A stretch of DNA of 64,000 bases from Fluviibacter phosphoraccumulans (GTDB taxonomy: Bacteria; Pseudomonadota; Gammaproteobacteria; Burkholderiales; Rhodocyclaceae), in the NCBI RefSeq assembly GCF_016110345.1, contig NZ_AP019011.1, positions 2,046,001 to 2,110,000 of the forward strand, written 5' to 3'. Positions 61,303-64,000 of this stretch are shown here, piece after piece. The notes beneath the pieces are model-generated. The model was not told the DNA's origin, ran no database searches, and saw nothing but the letters and a program-made list of their open reading frames with translations. Made by a program: the position numbers and the translations under genes. Each line of letters begins with the position of its first letter. The stretch's first letter is position 1.

Positions 61303-61944
61303 ATGAACCGATTTTATTCCACTTCGTTCCGGATTCTCCTGGGGTTTTGCTCCGGGTGGGTGTTGTGTTTGCCTGTTATGGCGGCACCGCCCGCCCCGGT
61401 ATTTGATCCAGCCGTTCTGGAAGCCCGGGATCAGGAAGCCAAAGCCCTCAAGAACGAAGGCAAAGAGATTCGAGCGAATGCCGATCAGCAGCTGGAAGTG
61501 GATACGTGGAACTGCTACAGCAAGATTCTGGTGAACCGTTGTATCGATCAGGCGCGCGATCGTCGGTATCAAGAGCGCGAAAAAGCGCGGGCGGTGGAAG
61601 CGCAAGCCGCCGTGATTGATCGTGAAGTGCGTGAGCGCCGCCTGATTAATCAGCTGGCGAATCCGCCAGAAGAATTACGTCAGCCGAATCCACCGGCCGG
61701 TTCGATCAAGAAGGCGATCGACGAGGGCAAGACGGTGAAGCAGGTGGAGCAGGAACGCAAAATCCGCGATGCGGAGCAGTCGGCGACGCCGCTGAAGTCG
61801 GATGCGGAGATTCAGGCAGCCTCTGCCGAGCGTGATCGTAAGGCGGCGGAGAAACGCGCGAAGCGCGAAGCGGCTGAGCAGCAACGGGCGGCTGAGAAGG
61901 CTGCGTACGAAGCGCAGCAGGCCATTAAGAATCAAAAGCCTTAG
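61303..61944 (+). CDS. Unrecognised exported, charged coiled-coil protein
   Basis: 213 residues. N-terminal export signal (about residues 1-27, ending LPVMAAPPAP) then a highly charged helical region. The mature start has FDPAVLEARDQEAKALKNEGKEIRANADQQ and a two-Cys segment WNCYSKILVNRCIDQARDRR. The C-terminal third is Lys/Ala/Glu/Arg-rich (about residues 175-213). I do not recognise a named family. A periplasmic or envelope-associated role is inferred from the signal only. Divergent from thrH. Confidence 0.65.
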   Translation: MNRFYSTSFRILLGFCSGWVLCLPVMAAPPAPVFDPAVLEARDQEAKALKNEGKEIRANADQQLEVDTWNCYSKILVNRCIDQARDRRYQEREKARAVEAQAAVIDREVRERRLINQLANPPEELRQPNPPAGSIKKAIDEGKTVKQVEQERKIRDAEQSATPLKSDAEIQAASAERDRKAAEKRAKREAAEQQRAAEKAAYEAQQAIKNQKP

Positions 61945-62185
61945 CGTTGTCGTTGCGCCTTGAGCATGGGGTACAGACCCGGTGCTCATGGGGCGCGAGC
62001 GCCCAAATCGCACCAGATCTGCACCCCACACTCAGGCGATTAGGCTCTTAGGGGCGCACTGTTTCTTGCTTTTATAAAACTTGAGGCGCATTTATAGCAG
62101 GGGTACGGTGACGGTTTGGCCCGATTTGGGAGCCTGCGACCCATGAGGGCCGGGCCGTTGCCGTGACCCTGTCTAAAGCAAGTGT
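61945..62185. other. Gap with two hairpins, no gene seen
   Basis: 241 bp between the exported protein and ybiT, convergent. Two hairpins follow the exported gene: GAGCA/TGCTC around GGG/CCC (61962-61987) and GGGCGC-GA-GCGCCC (61991-62004). Neither is followed by a good T-run, so terminator function is uncertain. The rest shows no open frame or motif that I can name. Confidence 0.4.
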
Positions 62186-63805
62186 TTAATTAACGCCCTG
62201 GCTGAGCAAGTAGTCTTCGTAATTGCCCTGGAAGTCCACCACCGTGTGATCTGCCTTGATTTCAATGATGCGCGTGGCCAGTGAAGACACAAACTCGCGG
62301 TCATGCGAAATGAAGATCAACGTGCCCGGGAACAGATCCAGCGCCGTGTTCAGCGATTCAATTGATTCCATGTCCAGGTGATTGGATGGTTCATCCATCA
62401 GCAGCACATTCGGATGTAAGAGCATCAGACGGCCAAACAGCATGCGGCCCTGTTCACCACCGGAGATAACCTTAACGGGCTTCTTGACGTCGTCGCCCGA
62501 GAAAAGCAGACGGCCCAGCGTGCCACGAATCAAGGTTTCTACATCCGAACCTTCGTAACCGCCGGCGCGCACATAACCCGAGATCCAGTCGGTTAGGTTT
62601 GTATCCGATGCAAAGTCCGCGGCGTGATCCTGGGCGAAATAGCCGAGCTTGGCTTTTTCGGCCCACTTGATGGTGCCTGCGGTTGGCGTCAGCTCACCCT
62701 GCAACAGTTTGAGTAGCGTGGTTTTACCCACACCGTTTTCACCAATAATGGCGATCTTTTCACCGGCGTTCACCGTCAGCGATAGCTTGCTGAACAAGGG
62801 TTCGTTATCTGCGTAGGCGAAACCGAGATTGTCGATTTCAACGGCCTGACGGTGCAGCTTGTCCTTGTCGTCGTATTCGAAGCGGATCCACGGATACTGG
62901 CGCGACGATGGCTTGACGTCTTCCGGTTTCAGTTTGTCGATCAGCTTCATACGGCTGGTCGCCTGTTTCGCCTTGGAGGCGTTGGCCGAGAAGCGGCGGA
63001 CGAAGGTCTGCAGTTCGGCGATGCGTTCTTTGGCCTTGGCATTGGCATTTGACTGACGTTCGCGGGCCTGCGTCGAGGCTTCCATAAAGTCATCGTAGTT
63101 GCCGGCGTAAGTGGTGATCTTGCCGTAGTCCAGATCGGCCATGTGCGTGCATACCTGATTCAGGAAGTGACGGTCATGGGAGATGATGATCATGGTGGCA
63201 TTGCGCTCATTGAGCACGTCTTCAAGCCAGCGGATGGTGTTGATGTCCAGGTTATTGGTCGGCTCGTCAAGCAGCAGAATGTCCGGGTTGGCAAACAGTG
63301 CCTGAGCCAGCAGCACACGCAGCTTCCAGCCAGGCGCCACTTCGCGCATCGGGCCATTGTGCTTGTCGATAGGAATACCCACGCCAAGCAGTAACTCACC
63401 CGCGCGCGATTCGGCCGTGTAACCGTCGTATTCGGCAAACTTCACTTCCAGCTCGGCCGCCTTCATGTAGTCGTCTTCGGTCGCTTCCGGGTTGGCGTAA
63501 ATAGCATCACGCTCCTGCATGCAGGCCCACATTTCTTCATGACCCTGCAGCACCACGTCCAGCACGCGCTGGTCTTCGTAGGCAAACTGATCCTGCCTCA
63601 GGTAAGCCATGCGCTCGTTGACGTCTTTGCTGACGTTGCCGGCAGAAGACTCCAATGCACCGCACAGAATCTTCATGAAGGTCGATTTACCAGCGCCATT
63701 GGCGCCGATCAGGCCGTAGCGATAGCCCTCGCCGAATTTGACTGAGACGTTTTCGAACAGGGGTTTGGCCCCAAATTGCATGGTGATGTTATTTGCGACG
63801 AGCAT
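62186..63805 (-). CDS. ybiT: ABC-F family ATPase YbiT
   Basis: Ribosome-associated ABC-F protein with two ATPase domains. 539 residues, close to E. coli YbiT (530). Seen: P-loops GANGAGKSTF and GENGVGKTTL, second signature SGGEQGRMLFGRLM with MDEPSNHLDMESIESLN, and the first domain's unusual signature VAPGWKLRVLLAQAL in place of LSGG, a feature of YbiT. The P-site-tRNA linker is between them (about residues 240-310). Known: ABC-F proteins modulate ribosomal tRNA site events. No gene partner is adjacent. Confidence 0.9.
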   Translation of the reverse strand: MLVANNITMQFGAKPLFENVSVKFGEGYRYGLIGANGAGKSTFMKILCGALESSAGNVSKDVNERMAYLRQDQFAYEDQRVLDVVLQGHEEMWACMQERDAIYANPEATEDDYMKAAELEVKFAEYDGYTAESRAGELLLGVGIPIDKHNGPMREVAPGWKLRVLLAQALFANPDILLLDEPTNNLDINTIRWLEDVLNERNATMIIISHDRHFLNQVCTHMADLDYGKITTYAGNYDDFMEASTQARERQSNANAKAKERIAELQTFVRRFSANASKAKQATSRMKLIDKLKPEDVKPSSRQYPWIRFEYDDKDKLHRQAVEIDNLGFAYADNEPLFSKLSLTVNAGEKIAIIGENGVGKTTLLKLLQGELTPTAGTIKWAEKAKLGYFAQDHAADFASDTNLTDWISGYVRAGGYEGSDVETLIRGTLGRLLFSGDDVKKPVKVISGGEQGRMLFGRLMLLHPNVLLMDEPSNHLDMESIESLNTALDLFPGTLIFISHDREFVSSLATRIIEIKADHTVVDFQGNYEDYLLSQGVN

Positions 63806-63912
63806 CAGAATTCCTGGTAACCGCTAAGGCGATGTTTTTTCAAGCCGTAATTCTAACAGCGGCGACGCTGCAGTGCGGCACTGAGTCGGTGCGCTTCGGG
63901 TAAACTTGCAGC

Positions 63913-64000
63913 ATGGTTCCTAATCTGACAACAGCCCTGGCGGGCCCCCTCCTCGCGCTCGAACAGCGCTTTCTGGATCAGACGACTGCCATTGAGCGGT
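63913..64000 (+). CDS. gshA: Glutamate-cysteine ligase, betaproteobacterial type (5' end only)
   Basis: Only 29 codons are in the window: MVPNLTTALAGPLLALEQRF and then LDQTTAIER. This closely resembles the N-terminus of the beta-type GshA that makes gamma-glutamylcysteine, the first step of glutathione. The coding frame continues past the right edge. Divergent from ybiT, with 107 bp between them. Assignment rests on an N-terminal motif recalled from the family, so it is moderate. Confidence 0.65.
   Translation, partial: MVPNLTTALAGPLLALEQRFLDQTTAIER

Noticed and set aside
1..64000. CRISPR arrays, insertion sequences, prophage genes and rRNA
   Set aside because: I saw no regularly spaced short repeats, transposase or phage-like coding sequence and no rRNA segment by reading. 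A computed search could still find short or degenerate elements.

Overview
The window is ordinary-looking chromosome from a betaproteobacterium and contains the replication-origin neighbourhood. This assignment rests on gene order (gyrB-dnaN-dnaA / rpmH-rnpA-yidD-yidC-mnmE, then mnmG-rsmG-parA-parB-atpIBEFHAGDC), the rpoN-hpf-ptsN-hprK block, a TorF-porin/glnK/amtB operon, and the UbiJ/UbiE/UbiK set. The order within the class cannot be fixed from sequence alone. Coding density is high and GC content is moderate to high. The clearest exception is a more AT-rich toxin-antitoxin patch at about 40.5-41.65 kb.

Layout. 1-8.8 kb: gyrB (cut by the left edge), dnaN and dnaA point left, and rpmH to mnmE point right. 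The dnaA-dnaN gap holds DnaA boxes and is the best oriC candidate. 8.8-14.3 kb: chromate transporter, chagasin-like lipoprotein, a flavoprotein, and ahpC/ahpF behind an OxyR-like site. 14.5-25.8 kb: mnmG, rsmG, parAB and the full F1Fo ATP synthase operon, closed by a strong terminator. 25.8-33 kb: ubiJ, ubiE, DUF971, HIT, bestrophin-like channel and a very large FAD/Fe-S oxidoreductase, all leftward. 33-45 kb: ilvA, fau, slt, an NDUFA9-like protein, a shortened cca, an alpha/beta hydrolase, a Xre-RES toxin-antitoxin module with a 28-bp palindromic operator, midA-like methyltransferase, pteridine reductase-like SDR and ttcA. 44.6-52.6 kb: hprK, ptsN, hpf, rpoN, lptB, recX and recA leftward, with rep divergent. 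52.7-64 kb: cytochrome c5, tRNA-Arg(CCG), WYL regulator, comM, ubiK, a sigma-54/NtrC-controlled torF-glnK-amtB operon, purU, thrH, ybiT and the first codons of gshA.

How the genes work together. Most are housekeeping: replication and segregation (dnaA, dnaN, gyrB, parAB, rep, recA), translation and tRNA modification (mnmE with mnmG, ttcA, cca, rsmG, hpf), energy (ATP synthase, ubiquinone accessory factors), envelope (yidC, lptB, slt) and nitrogen/PTS regulation (rpoN, ptsN, hprK, glnK, amtB). The rpoN gene and a good sigma-54 promoter with an NtrC-type site both lie in this window.

The most unexpected signal is a 28-base exact match between the anticodon arm of tRNA-Arg(CCG) and the coding strand of comM 1.3 kb away. 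The two copies are in inverted orientation and flank the WYL-regulator gene. I did not find CRISPR arrays, rRNA, prophage or insertion sequences.
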